From positions 434,001 to 498,000 of the forward strand of contig RSEE01000020.1 in the NCBI GenBank assembly GCA_003971905.1: a DNA stretch of 64,000 nt. Reading direction: 5' to 3'. Made by a program: the position numbers and the translations under genes. Positions within the stretch are counted from its first letter, which is position 1; the number at the start of each line of letters is the position of its first letter. The DNA comes from Moniliella sp. 'wahieum'. Lineage: Eukaryota > Basidiomycota > Moniliellomycetes > Moniliellales > Moniliellaceae. The notes under the pieces were generated by a model, which was not told the origin of the DNA, searched no databases, and saw only the letters and a list, made by a program, of their open reading frames with translations. Shown in pieces: positions 44,904 to 56,976 of this stretch.

Positions 44904-46266
44904 ATGAGCTTCCTTGCCCGCTCCTCCCGCCCCTTCGCCCAGGCCGCCACCGCCACCGCTGCCGCTGCCCAGCCGCTGCGCGCAGCTGCGCGCTCTTGCC
45001 TCCTCCGCCCCGGCGCGCGAGTCGTACGGCCTGACCGAGGACCAGGAAGCGTACCGCGGTACGTTGTCTTTCCCTCTGCTTGCTTTGCCTTGGTCTTGCG
45101 CTTGCGCTTGCGCTCGCTCCTCTTCCGCTTGCCCTGCTGACCTTCTCTTGCCTCCAGACCTTGCCCGCCAGTTCACGGCTGAGAACATTATTCCCGTTGC
45201 CAAGGAGTACGACGAGACGATGAAGTACCCCTGGCCCATTATCAAGAAGGCGCACGAGGCCGGCTGATGAACCTCCACGTGCCCACCGAGTACGGTGGTC
45301 CGGGCCTGCACCTGCTCGATGCCTCGCTCATCTCGGAGGAGATTGCCTTTGGCTGCTCGGGCATCCAGACTGCGATGGAGGCCAATGGTTTGGCCGAGGC
45401 ACCCCTCCTGGTCGCTGCCAACGATGCTCAGAAGAAGAAGTACCTGGGCCGGATGACCGAGGAGCCACTGGTAGCCGCGTACTGCGTTACGGAGCCCGGT
45501 GCCGGCTCGGACGTGGCCGCGGCCCAGACCAAGGCGGAGAAGAAGGGGGGACAAGTGGGTGATCAATGGAACCAAGATGTGGATCACCAACGCCGGTCAT
45601 GCCAACTGGTTCTTTGTCTTGGCCAAGACGGACCCGAGTCAAAAGGCCGGAAAGAGCATGACAGGCTTTATTGTGGATGCCGACTCGCCTGGCATTGTGC
45701 TGGGCAAGAAGGAGATCAACATGGGCCAACGCGCGTCCGACACGCGCATGGTCACCTTTGACAATGTCGAGGTACCAGAGGAGAATGTGCGGCAAGCCTG
45801 GGGATGGATTCAAGATTGCCATGGGGGCATTTGACATTACCCGTCCGATGGTTGCGTCGGGGTGCGTTGGGTGGGGGCAACGTGCGTTCCACGAGGCGGC
45901 CAAGTACGCCAGCGAGCGCAAGACCATGGGCACAGAAATCATCAACCACCAAGCGATTGCGTTCATGTTGGCCGACATGGCTATGCGCGTCGAGGCTGCC
46001 GTAACGTCGTCCACAAGTCCGCCTGGCAACTGGACCAGGGGCAGCGCAACACATACTATGCTTCGATGGGCAAGGCCTTGGCCTCAGAGGCGGCCAATGC
46101 AAATGCCGCTGATGCCGTCCAGATCTACGGGCGGGCTCGGGTTCAACACGGAGGCCCCCGTGGAGAAGTTGATGCGCGACGCTAAGATCTTCATGATCTA
46201 CGAGGGCACCTCGCAGATTCAGCGCTACATGTGTCCAACTACATCAAGGCCAAGTACGCTCCGTGA
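44904..46266 (+). CDS. ACADM: Medium-chain acyl-CoA dehydrogenase, mitochondrial
   Basis: An FAD enzyme performing the first step of mitochondrial beta-oxidation. The ATG at 44904 opens a presequence-like [20 protein letters not shown]. After intron 45059-45157 come [40 protein letters not shown] (45279-45338) and the FAD/substrate signature [20 protein letters not shown] (45477-45535). After one extra G come [20 protein letters not shown] and [28 protein letters not shown] (45806-45860) and [20 protein letters not shown] lie in a further frame. The C-terminal catalytic-base region is [18 protein letters not shown] (46178-46230), with Glu in the IYEGT position used by medium-chain enzymes. 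The end is NYIKAKYAP, stop 46264-46266. No peroxisomal signal, consistent with mitochondrial location. At least five indels. Chain-length preference is inferred from the family pattern. Confidence 0.93.
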
Positions 46267-46791
46267 TTTGGGACCTTGATCATTGCGCCCCACACCACCA
46301 TGATTACGTCTGCAGATCAAACTCCTACATTGTCCCAACACAGGAATGGTATTCCAGCAAGCAAGCCTGATCTGAGTGTGTCCATAGTGTAAGCAGGGAT
46401 CTTGGTTGCAGTGCTATCGACTATCTCGTCAGAAACGGGGTCCTTTCATTCCTCCCTGGGCCTGAGCTGATACCGGCCCTCTTCCTAAAAGCTAGGGCGT
46501 AGGCGGTGAGCGGGAAGAAGTGAGAGGCAAGTAACGGCGCAAGCCAGGAATGCTTGGGAGTGAGATCTGAGAAGGGAACAGGTGCGCTTGCGTTTCCGAC
46601 TGAGACCGGCTCGGTACAAGCCAACACGCAAAACCAACGCTGTCGCCGCTGCGCTCGTTGGAGGGGAGGGTGAGGAGCTAGGGATAGCGAGGCCGAGGCG
46701 GCCACCGGTCACGTGCTGCGGGCGTCGGGGTGTTGTCGCGACGCGCTGGCCGGCTGGTAGAGTTCACGGAAAGTGAACGTTTCACACCGCC
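46267..46791. other. Intergenic region upstream of the PIF1 gene
   Basis: Holds the 3' end of the acyl-CoA dehydrogenase transcript and the PIF1 promoter. The sequence close to the ATG contains an ACGCG core (46741) and a perfect 6-bp inverted repeat (listed separately). Confidence 0.45.
46762..46778 (+). promoter_or_regulatory. Hairpin or palindromic site just before PIF1
   Basis: GTTCAC-GGAAA-GTGAAC: six-base arms around a five-base spacer, ending 13 bases before the PIF1 ATG. It could be a protein-binding palindrome or a leader hairpin. Confidence 0.4.
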
Positions 46792-49702
46792 ATGTCTTTG
46801 ATTTTTGGGCCAGCGGCTTCGTTCGGCTGGGAAGCAGCAAGCGGTCCAGCTTCAAGCTTCATGAGCTTCACGGCCGAAGGCCAAGCCCCCCCCACCGCCT
46901 TCTCTTCGATGCTATCCCGCGTCTCGTCCCGCTGGGCAGGCGAGGATGACGACGAAAGTGCCAAGCACCAGCACCAGCACACGAATCAGAACTACCATTC
47001 CGTCCTCGCGCACACAAACTCATGGTACGTTCTGACGCTCCTTTGGTCACCGCAGTTTTCGTCGTTGAGCAGGAGGCTAAATATGCTATGTCATGCTTGC
47101 TATGTTGCGTTTATGTTCGGTCCCCCCCCTCTCCTCTCCTCTCCAGGGCGTTTGCAACGGTAGACAAGACCCAGAATATCGCCCAGAAGCAAAAGATGGA
47201 CGAGCAGGAGCATGCACGCAAGCCGAGCCTTCCACGCCTTCACGCTCCCTCCCCGGCCCAGGTGCCCTCATTGCTCCCCCATTCCGCTTCCAGCTCCATT
47301 CCATCCACATCCTCGAATCCTCAATTCGCAGGCCCCGTCCCTGTCCTTGCGATGACCCAGCCTTCCCTGGGCTCTGCAACCGGTGCTACACAGCAAGTGG
47401 TATCCGCCCCGCGCTCCGCAGCCCTCGAGCCTGCACTGTCCGACGAGCAGAAGCAGGTGTTCGACATGGTGGTACACGGGACAAAGTCTCATGTTCACCG
47501 GCGGCGCTGGTACCGGAAAGTCCGTCTTGGCACGTGCCATTGTCAAGGCATTGTGCCGCAAGCACGGTGCGCAGCATGTTGGCATCACAGCCACCACGGG
47601 TGTAGCTGCCTTGCACATTGGTGGTCGCACTCTCACTCTTGGGCTGGGGTGGGCACTGGTAATGGTCCTGTTAAGCAGCTGGCTGCTTCTATTGCGCGCA
47701 ATCGCAAGGACTGCACTGACCGGTGGCGCTTAGCTCGGTGTGGTGATTGATGAGGTGGAGTATGCTGGACCCGTTTTTTTCGACAAGCTCGAGTCAGTCG
47801 CACGGGCGCTCCGACGATCTGAGAAACCGTTTGGTGGGATCCAGCTGGTTCTCGTTGGCGACTTTACCAGTTGCCTCCCGTTATCACCACCATGGCTAGC
47901 TGGCAGACGGATGCGGCCGATCAACGGAAAGCGAAACGGATGCACGAAGAGAAAGTGGCCGCCTACCCTTCCCGTCTCTTGTTCCATGCCTTCCAGTGGT
48001 CCAAATGCATCCCGGTGGTTGTCGTGCTCAAAACCGTCTTTCGCCAGTCTGACTCCAAGTTTGTTTCGATGCTTGAGGAGCTCCGTCGAGGCCAGTTGTC
48101 GTCGGAAACAGTGCGTCAGTTTCATGCGCTTGCCCGCCCTTTGCCTACCAACGATGGAATCCTTCCCACTGAGCTCTACCCCACCCGCCACGAGGTCAAC
48201 AGTTCTAACGAGGCTCGCCTCCGCGCCCTTGCCACCCACACCGAAACTACCTGGCCAAAGACTGGAGCCGGGTACACAAGGGCTCTCCCAATGCTATCGC
48301 CCAAGACGTGAAAACGTGGCTGGACAAGGCTACCATGGTCCCTTCCCGCCTCGAGTTGCGCAACCAAGCTCAAGTGATGCTCCTGAAAAATTGCAACGAG
48401 GAGTTGGTCAATGGCTCCCGAGGGATCATTACTGGTTTTGTCCGATTCTCCAAAGCCGCCCCGATTCGCCGATGGCAAGGACGGACGTATTACCCCCGCG
48501 AGTGGGTTCAACCTAGTACCTCTCTCTATCAAGTTCCAACGCTACCGCAACCTCGAATTCAATTCGGTCTGTGGTCAAGAGGAAGCGCACCTCACATCGC
48601 ACCAAGCGCCACGCCCTCTACCACCCAACCTATCCAAACCAGCCCCGCCCGCGTCGGCAGAAGTCGACGAATTTGACGAATTCGACGATCCTGAGATGGA
48701 CAATGTGTTGGCTCAAGTTGCCCTCAACATTGATCCTCCCCTGCGTTCGTGCTCGACCCGGGCGGGTTCCATGCCCCCCCGTGCTCTTGGGCCTAAACAA
48801 GAGCGGGACCTAGTCCCATCGAACACTGCCTCGCTCGCTGCACGCCCTTTTCGTCGGGTGGAAAGCGAGGGTGCCCGGTCGTCGCTCTCGTCCTCTTTGT
48901 TGCATGATGCAGCGGCTAAGCAGGCGCAGTCCCGCCCTCTGGACGAGGAGACGTTCGTCCCCAGTCTCGCACGTTGGCCCCGCGGAACTTCCAACGATCC
49001 ATTTCCCATGGTGGGCTAGCTGCTCAGGGTTCTCGTGCCTCGGTCACAGCAGAACGGGTGCATGGTGTGTCCCCCCTGCCAACTGCCTTGTCGCGTGACG
49101 AGGTGAACCAATTTATCGAGGTTGCCCTGCCGTCGACCGCGGCGGGCGGGATGAGCGGCCTTGATCTGGCACAGGACAATACCTTGTACCCCGTCGTGCG
49201 GTTCGTCAATGGCAAGGAATATCTAGTGGTGCACGTGGAGCATCGGGTGGAAGACCATCTTGGGCGGGAAGAAGGTGCACGGGCGCAAGTGCCACTCATG
49301 TTAGCGTGGTCCATGTCGATCCACAAGGCACAAGGAATGACGCTGGATAAAGTGTCTATCGATTTATCGCGCGCGTTTGAAAAGGGACAAGCGTACGTAG
49401 CGCTTTCGCGTGCGACCGACCTCAATCTGTTGCAGGTCCGTGGGTTTTCCGTGGACCGCGTGCGTGCCGATCCGCTGGTCGTCGCATGGGAACAACAAGT
49501 CCTTCAAGCTCAAACTCAGTTCTTTCGTCAACGCGCTCACAGGAAACGTAAACAACAAGCCCTCGCCGCTCAGCAGCAGAGTACCCGTGGTGATGCACTG
49601 CGCTTGACGTTCAAAGACAACACGGCCCATGCCTCGGCACATTCCCTCCTTGCCAACCACAAGTCTTCTGCTCCCAGCAAGAAGCGCCGTATATATGATT
49701 GA
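46792..49702 (+). CDS. PIF1: PIF1-family 5'-3' DNA helicase
   Basis: Superfamily 1B helicase acting at replication forks, telomeres and G-quadruplexes. The ATG at 46792 (MSLIFGPAASFGWEAASG) is followed by intron 47025-47146 and a Ser/Pro-rich disordered region. The helicase core: LSDEQKQVFDMVVH, Walker A FTGGAGTGKSVLARAIVKAL (about 47493-47552), HVGITATTGVAALHIGGRTL, motif II VVIDEVEYAGPVFFDKLES (47737-47800), and LVLVGDFYQLPPV, which needs one missing T restored at about 47867. Then LKTVFRQSDSKFVSMLEELR (48030-48090), SRLELRNQAQVMLLKNCNEE LVNGSRG (48345-48420), SMSIHKAQGMTLDKVSIDLS (49314-49370), and AYVALSRATDLNLLQVRGF (49394-49450). The tail is basic and ends SKKRRIYD, a likely nuclear signal. 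An unusually long acidic/Ser insert sits between the 48.6 and 49.0 kb motifs. About five frameshifts. Whether it is PIF1 or RRM3 type cannot be told. Confidence 0.92.
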
Positions 49703-49962
49703 GAGGGATACGGCTAGTCAGGCTGCCCTATCATCATTACCAACCTCATCACCGGTGGCGGGAGCTGAAAGGAAAGAGGATTGCCATCAACGTCTAGTTT
49801 ATACATCCCTTGCAAACAAAAACCGTCGTCGCCTCACATAGAGTCACAGGTACCTCGATTGTACAATGTTCGATGATCTTTATGGTCTTCTACTGTTACC
49901 AAACTCGTTCCTTTCATAAGGATTGCCATGCAATGATTAGTGCGGAAAGCCTGTTTGACCAG

Positions 49963-52186
49963 TCACGCTTTGGGCGCTGCCCCTGGAGCACCTTTTTCCG
50001 TCACGTCACGCAAGAGGTGGAGCGCCTTGACGACGTTTGGACAAACGCTGATGTCGACGCAGTGGAGCGCTTGGCCTCAATCCCAAACTTGAGCAGCTTC
50101 GAACCAGCAAGGTAGTTGCACCCGTACCCATCTGGATAGCCCGCACCAAAGCCCGTACCGGCAATGCGGTCTCCCGCACTCAAGCCCGAAGTGGACAAGG
50201 TCCAGGTCTGGCTCGCCCCCAACGCTTCGTCCGCCAAGAGCGCTGGGACGGGACCGTCGCGCGTCGGATCAAACACCAGTCGTAACCCCGTAATGTGACG
50301 GTCAATTCCCTTGCCAAAGCTCGCGTTGCGGGTCTGGACCGTGTGCGCCGTGCAGGCCTTGACCAGGCGCTCGTACAACTTGGCAGGATCTGTCCCGTCG
50401 CCCCGGACGAGGTCACGGACAAACTCGTAGCTCTCAATCGAAAACGACCGAATCACATCCGTCCGTCCGTTCTTGAAGAATCGCGTAGAGGCCGTCTCGT
50501 AAGTCGGCGTCTGGCTGCCATAGTCAAGGCCATAGCTACTTGAAGCACCGTTTGAAGGTAGGCGTCGGGGCTGACCTTGGCTACCTTCTTGATCCACTCT
50601 GCGCCGTACTCGTCAAACCAAAGCACCCGCGCATCACTTTCGACCGCCATGGCCAGCGCCTTGCGTGTCGATTGGTCAATCGCCTGGGTTAGGTTGGCGT
50701 CCAGATCAAAGTCTCTCCGTACAAACGTGGCCGAGGCGAGCGACATGTCTTCCTTGGTTGTCAACGGCGACTCGGGGAAAGGCTGGTGGGCGGCGTAGCA
50801 GGAATGGCGGAAGCATAGTCCGACATGATACCAGGGATCAGAGCATCCACCGGCGAGTGTTCCCCCATGATCCCGGCCCGTCCGTTGGGCTCCACAATAA
50901 GGTCAAAGATTTATCAAACCATCGGTTGTGGCCACCGCGACCCGTGCCATTCTCGTTGCGCGCATGCGCATCAATCCATCTCGGCGACGCTGCTACCCCT
51001 TGCCCAGTTCCCTCGGGAGAAGGCAAGATCGATGTATCAATAGCCAGGGCAAATAGCGAACGTTGATCGACTGAACCGATTCCACTTCTGCTCCGACACA
51101 CGTAACAGTTCCTCCCGCTTTACTGCCCATGTGTCCCGTTCGTCGCTGCTCAGCACCCCTACCCCAGGACCATCGGGACGCGTCTTGGCGTCGGCCACTA
51201 GCGCTTTGAGCCCCTCCTCAATCGCCCCGGGGGTCAGGATCTTGCCTGTGGCAGGGTCGATGACTTGCAGCTCGTAGTAATTGTTGCGGATGGACACGGT
51301 GATAAAGTAGGCAGGAGGGTCAGATGCGACCGCTTGAGCCGCAGGCACAGTAGGGGGGCAGGACGTGTGTTCCAATCGTGCGGCAGCGCCGGGATGCGCG
51401 TCACACCATACACATTGGCGTATTGGTGCATGCAGAACGGCCCGGCGCGCGTTACATCCGGAGCAAGCGTTTCCGCATCTAGGCGCAGCTTGAACTCGAC
51501 GTAACGCCATGTCAGCCAAGCTGCCCGTCGCAGTCCCACGTCCAACTGGTCCCAGTTGGCTGGGCCGAGGAGCGCACTCGTGTCAATGGGCGTCTCCGCC
51601 GACGTTGTGGCTAGATCAGCGAGCGAGACAGAGGGATCACCGGCATGTGCGATATCAGCCTGTGACTGCAGGTTGGAATCGGGCGCGAACATGAACCACC
51701 AGTTGGAATTGATCAGGAGCGGGACCCGCCACTCATGATACGCCTTTTGGAGCCAGTACCGGTCGTCCAACCAGTTATTGGGGGTCGAAGCATCAACATC
51801 GTACAAACGTAGCTGAAGGGTATGCGCAATGCTCTTGTCGGACAAGAACTCTTCGGCCCAAGCCTTACGTTTGGCCAGTTCCGAAGCGGCGGTCGCCCCG
51901 GGAGGCAACTTGCCCAGTTCCTCCTGTTGGGCAAAATAGGCTCGAGAGACTTGAGATACTTTGTCACCGTCTGCTCGAGCGGTGGGATAGGGAGGCGAGG
52001 TAGACCGCGTTGGTACTGGAATGTGCTGGCTGCCGTCTTGTCATCGGGACGGACGCGCGTGGGGAAACGCAGACGGGCAACATGCGCCTGGTGAAAGAGG
52101 CGGGTGGGGGCGGGAGCAAAGGAGCGAAGGACGTTCGGCCGGGCTGCCAGGCCAGAGGATGAGGTGGCTGCAACGACCGACAACAT
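49963..52186 (-). CDS. Carnitine O-acetyltransferase, probably mitochondrial
   Basis: Transfers acetyl groups between CoA and carnitine so they can cross organelle membranes. The ATG at 52186 opens MLSVVAATSSSGLAARPNVL and a Ser/Arg/Ala-rich, acid-poor leader that resembles a mitochondrial presequence. Then come FQYQRGLPRLPIPPLEQTVT (the family N-terminus), WLDDRYWLQKAYHEWRVPLL with INSNWWFMF, FKLRLDAETLAPDVTRAGPF with CMHQYANVYGVTRIP, and YFITVSIRNNYYELQV. The active-site block is NRWFDKSLTLIVEPNGRAGI followed by MGEHSPVDALIPG (about 50830-50930), with catalytic His in GEHSPVD. The C-terminus has TWTLSTSGLSAGDRIAGTGF, YPDGYGCNYLAGSKLLKFGI and, after a last shift, VVKALHLLRDVTEKG ending near 49963. 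No terminal AKL-type peroxisomal signal is seen. Convergent with PIF1. Several indels. YAT1 or CAT2 orthology cannot be settled by eye. Confidence 0.9.
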
Positions 52187-52645
52187 GGCGACGGGCGAGG
52201 GCGGTGGTGGTGGTGGTGGCAGTGGTGGAGATGGCGACGGCGGTGGAAGGGGCGGCGACTGGGTTCCCTGTGAGCCAGCAGGGAGGAGCAGGTGAGCGCC
52301 GGTGAGCACCGGCAGCGGCAGCGAGCGACCACCACTCGGCCCGACCGGTCCGGCGGCGGTCGTCAGTGGGCGCTAAAGGGCGCACAACGCAGTGTGAAAG
52401 TCGCCCGTGTACGTAATCGGCAGCACGTGCCGCGCACTCCCGCCTATGGCTCTGATTAATGATTCCTGTGCTCCACACCTCCACGCCCAGGCGAGCTGTC
52501 CTTCCAGCTCCACCCACGTGCACGCGGAGATCGATGCCGAGCACGAGGTGGCGGCCAACGCGCATGTTTGTCTATTCAGCTCCTGCTTCCCCCTTGTTCC
52601 GATCGTTTGCATGAAGGAAGAGCCATACCACTTCAACAGGTGCCA
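52187..52645. promoter_or_regulatory. Promoter and leader of carnitine acetyltransferase; 3' end of ALY/REF
   Basis: About 460 bp between two tandem minus-strand genes. A GGT/GGTGGC-rich trinucleotide run lies at about 52200-52250, immediately upstream of the acetyltransferase ATG. No defined operator site is recognised. Confidence 0.4.
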
Positions 52646-53570
52646 CTACAGTTCCATCTCAACGTCGTCCTCCGCCGGAGCAGTCGCCGGCGGGGCCGCT
52701 GGCGCCGACACCTCGACCGGATCCGCCCCCGCTCCCGAGGTCGCAGCCTGTGCCCCAGAGGCCTCCGTCTGCGCCCCAGAAGTCGTCGTCTCCGTCTCAT
52801 TCGCTTGCGGCTCACGCCCCACAGGCGGAGCATTCATGAATGCATCCAGCTCCGCATCCAGGTCATCCTTGGTAGTGGGTTGACGCCGCTCCCGATTGCT
52901 ACGGGGAGCACGGGCTCCCGCACGGCCCCCTTGGCCGCACGGCCGCCGCGACCTCCATCATCACCACGTGCATCACGGCGGCCGCGGCGGCCACGGCCGT
53001 CCTTCCCTTCCTCTTCGTGAAAGCGGTCACGCAGGCCCCGCCGGTCTTCCTCCCGCGTTGCGAGGCGGGAGTTTAGATCGGGTCCGGCCAAGCGGGAGTC
53101 CAGCCCATCCCACGGCCATTGTTGAAGCGGCCATTTGGTGAGCGGGAGCGGGAACGGCCATGGCCACGACCATAACGACCTTGTCGTCTGTTCTGATCAA
53201 AGGCGACATGGATCGTCTGTCCCTTGGCCTTGGCGCCGTTAAACTCCGAAACAGCCCGTTCCGCATCAGACAGTTGGACCATAGTTACAGTCGCCTTTCC
53301 TGTCGACCGGCCTGAGCGGTCAAACTAGGGAACAAAATTAGCTAGGGGGTTCGCAAAAACGGAACTATTCCCAAATAAGGCACGTACTTCGATCTGTGGT
53401 CCCGCTTCGACAGGACCAATTCCCTGGAATAAGCCCTTGAGCTCAGACTCGGTCACCTCGTAGTGCAAGTTGGTGATGCTCAGGTGCCGCGAAGCTCTGG
53501 GATCGCGCGGGTCGTGTAGGTCATGGCTCCACGTGCCGTCAGAGCGCCCAACTCGTTGCTTCGGGGACAC
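52646..53570 (-). CDS. YRA1: ALY/REF-type mRNA export adaptor, RRM protein
   Basis: Nuclear RNA-binding adaptor linking the TREX complex to the mRNA export receptor. The RRM begins with RNP2 LSITNLHYEVTESELKGLF (about 53410-53480). After a 63-nt intron (53325-53387) come FDRSGRSTGKATVTM (RNP1-like) and SDAERAVSEFNGAKAKGQTI HVAFD. An Arg/Gly-rich region with RSRSRSPNGRF and RGRRGRRDARGDDGGRGGR follows. The C-terminal REF motif is recognisable as a DDLDAELDAFMNAP-like run around 52830-52870 after a frame change. It ends PAEDDVEMEL, stop at 52646. The left limit 53570 is only where the frame opens at a GTG. An upstream exon with the true ATG and the N-terminal helicase-binding box probably exists beyond it but was not located. 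Order RRM, RGG, LDxELDxFM is the family arrangement. Confidence 0.85.
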
Positions 53571-55205
53571 CGGGCGGATCAGTACTAGCGCAGGAGCGAG
53601 CAGCAGAACAGACGAACCGATTCAGGATCGTTGTAGGGGTTTCGGTATTGGCGAGGGGCCCGACTGCGACCGCCAACAAGACTGCCAACCGAGCGGGAAT
53701 ACTTTTCGTTGTGGTCCCCCATGTCTGCACAGCGAAGGCAAGACGTAGACGGGATGCGGGAGGGTGGATGAGGGAGAAGGAGATGGTCGCCTGTCCAGTC
53801 CGCCCAGGTTGTCCCATTCCAGCTGACTGCGTCCTTCGGGGCCAAGAAAGCAGATGATGTAATCACTGTCACGTGCCGGTAATGTGTGCGGGGGCTGGTA
53901 ATTTGACGTCGTGGACTGGACGTCGTTATATATACTGAGAGGATGGAAGGGGATCAGGCGCCACCGTCTTAGGATGCGCCTCCGTGGCCCTCGAACGTCG
54001 TTAATGGATCCCTCGCTACCATCCACTCTCCCTCTCTCAAGAAGCGTGCGATTGTTCATGATGCGTGGCGTAGTAAGCCAGCCAAATTACGGCCGCTTTC
54101 GTGTCCGCTCCCGCATTTGTTGTGTTTTCTGTCCCCCGTCCTTTTCCTTTTGCAACACCCTGTGACCGCCTTGCCCTCGCTTGGTTCAATCTCAGCTTGC
54201 AGAGTGTTAGGTATCACGTACAGGTGCTACGCTGTGAGTGTCATGAGAGAACACGGACCTTTTTTTCCCACTTTCTGAGCTTGGTTTATCTTCATTGTTC
54301 TTGGTGTCCAAAAATACAGTATAGCCCTGCTTTATTGGATCTTCCTTCACCTCCAGTTCCCCCGCGGCGAGTTGGACTACGGACTTGGCAATACTCCCGC
54401 CATTTTGTCAACAAGGACAATACGAGCTCCATGAATTCGAAGGGTAGGCCACTTCTTCTCTCTCATCCCCTACTGTACCCCCCACCAAGCAGGCTGCAAA
54501 GGAAGCCACTGAACGCAATGAGATTGAGCACAGTAGTGCCCTCACCTGCATCTGGTTCTCTTCTACGACAACATTCATTGAAACTATTTTAAGCCCCCTA
54601 AAACGATGCTGGTCCACTGGAAAGAACGAGCTAGAGAAGCAATCTGTGGAGGAATGGGCTGTGCTCCCTCCGATGGTGGCTACTGCCCCCATCCGTATCC
54701 ACTCATTGCGGACCATTATGCCCCGTCGAGTTCGGGAACGAACGGCGACACTCAGTGTGGATGTTGATGGTTGATCAGCTAGCAACGCCACACCTAAATC
54801 TCCATGTCGGCATAACGCGTCGGGGAAGCGAGGGTGGTCACGCGTGCTTTTATATATCGGCCTTGTCAATGATCGATGATCGATGTGCATGTCACGTGTC
54901 CACGTGACCGACAGAGACCGCAGCCTTGCGTGGCGATTGAAATGTGAAACCCGAGAAGCAAGAGCAAGACGCGGGATCAGATCGATCATCGATCATCGCT
55001 CAGTGCTCAGTAGGGTTGAGTGGTCGATTCTCAGATAGCAGGGCGCCACTGTGTCAATTATTGCGCCATGCAAATACGGCGGGCAAGCGACGATGTGCGT
55101 CGCCGTCCGACGTCCTACTACTAACCCAAGCTCCGGGAGAAGCCAGCCGACTCGGCTTCTGTCCTGCCCTCTGTCTGCGCTACCACCGACCGATCCACTG
55201 CCACA
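53571..55205. other. Divergent region, ALY/REF and eS10
   Basis: About 1.6 kb. It may include an unlocated first exon of ALY/REF (minus strand), the ALY/REF promoter and the eS10 promoter. GC is lower than average around 54100-54900. No conserved frame was found. Confidence 0.45.
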
Positions 55206-55771
55206 ATGATCATCCCCAAGGACAACCGCAAGAAGATCTACTCGGAGCTCATCCAGGAAGGTGTCCTCGTTGCCCCCAAGGACTTCGAGATCACCCACCC
55301 TTACCTCGAGCTGCCCAACTTGCAAGTGGTCAAGGCCGCCCAGTCGCTCACCTCGCGCGGCTACCTCAAGACCCAGTTCAGCTGGCAGTGGTACTACTAC
55401 ACCCTCACCCCTGAGGTACGTACCTCCTCTCTTCCCTCTCCTTGATCTCTTTTTTACTTCCTCCCCCCCTTGCGCCTACCTATTCGTGGTGGGATCTCTT
55501 CCCTAGTGCATCATCCCTTTCGTTCTTCTTCACGCACACTTTCAACCTCTAGGGCTTGGACTACCTCCGCGAGTACCTCCACTTGCCGGCGGAGATTGTG
55601 CCTGCGACGCACAAGCGCCCGGCGCGCCCGGCCCGCGCTGGTCCCCCGACCGGTGCCCCCGGTGCGTACCGTGCCCCGCGCCCGGACCGCGGCGAGTACC
55701 GCCGTAAGGAGGAAGGTGCGCCGGGTGACTACCGCCCCCGCTTCTCGGGCGCTCGTCCCCCTCGCGAGTAA
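55206..55771 (+). CDS. RPS10: 40S ribosomal protein eS10
   Basis: A small-subunit ribosomal protein near the mRNA entry region. The ATG at 55206 sits in CACAATG, a good fungal start context. Exon 1 reads MIIPKDNRKKIYSELIQEGV with LVAPKDFEI and SLTSRGYLKTQFSWQWYYYT ending LTPE. The intron is 55416-55552 (donor GTACGT, acceptor CTCTAG). Exon 2 continues GLDYLREYLHLPAEIVPATH KRPARPARAG and a basic Arg/Gly/Pro tail ending FSGARPPRE, stop 55769-55771. About 142 residues, normal for fungi. It is the only conserved gene in this window that reads through without any frameshift. Identification is essentially certain. Confidence 0.98.
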
Positions 55772-56530
55772 GCGCTTGTCCTACCCGGTAACCCTGTAGG
55801 TTGGGCGCCAGACCCTCCCCCCCCCCTCTGGGGACGCTCGTAACCCTCGGGTGCCTGACTTGCTTCCTCGTTGTGGTTGCGGTTGCCTTGGTGGGTGGGC
55901 GGTTGCTTGCCCCCCGGGTTCGAAAAGATCGCGGTAGCGCACCATGTTCGGTCGTGGTTTAGACCTGGCGCTGCCATCGGCCCCAAAACGCATGTCTGTA
56001 TCGACCATGCCATTTTTCTTCTGGCGGATTTTTGATGAGTAGGACGATAGAGGCTTGGGTAGAGATCATCGATACTTGATAAACATCCGACCACAGCGTT
56101 CCGGACCGCTCCTTGGTGCTGGGTACTGCCTCTGTGCGGTTGAGCGCCCGTGCCGGGTTTCGCCTTGGTTCTTTGGTGATGTACAGGCGTGGTCTTGTCC
56201 CTGGAGGTACACCAGGTGCAAGTGGGTCGGAAGCAGATGGGTGGCAGCTAGGGGCCGCGTTTACCTATTTCAGATCCGCCATCTCTGCTTCCGATGAATG
56301 GGGAAATCAGTACCTTCCTCCGTCCGTCGTGAACGAAAGAGGCGTTAAATGTGTTAACAATGATGGGCTGGATCTGTGCCCAACTGCGCTGGAGGGTTAT
56401 GCGAGTTACGGTAACCGGTAACACCCGAACTCGCTCGTTTTGGCCAGATACAGGATGCTCTTACCTACTAGGTGCCCGTTTGACCGTTCAACGTCAGTCA
56501 TTCTTCCCCCCTCCTTTCAACACCCAGCCA

Positions 56531-56606
56531 TCCAGCCAACCACTGAGCCAACCACTGAGCAAACCACTGAGCTAACCACTGCACCAACCACTGAGCCAGC
56601 CAACCA
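56531..56606. repeat. AACCACTGAGCC 12-mer array
   Basis: About six imperfect 12-base units (AACCACTGAGCC, AACCACTGAGCA, AACCACTGAGCT, AACCACTGCACC). Confidence 0.85.
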
Positions 56607-56703
56607 ACCCGCTAACCCTCTTCCACTCGTCAATCGCAACGTCGATACAAATTACACGTCATATCGGCTGGACAGAGCAGCCACAAGAGAGAGAAACAGA
56701 GAA

Positions 56704-56775
56704 ATGGAGAGATGGAGAGATGGAGAGATGGAGAGATGGAAAAGAAATGAGAGAATGAGAGATGGAGATGGAGTG
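56704..56775. repeat. GAGAGATG 8-mer array
   Basis: Four near-perfect GAGAGATG units followed by a degenerate GAGAATGAGAGATGGAGATG tail. Confidence 0.8.
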
Positions 56776-56976
56776 ATGGAGCGAGTCAGACAAACAGAGA
56801 CAAACTGACGGGCAAAGCTAAGAGTGAGCGATGAAGAGATGAAGCTTGAAAAGGCTCGAGGTGCCAGGCACAGGAAGGCAACAAGGCAGCGAGCAAAAAA
56901 GGGAAACAAAAGCGTGCGGGCAACCGAGGCAGGCACACTGATTTTTGGTAAGCTAACGACAAGATGGCACATGATG

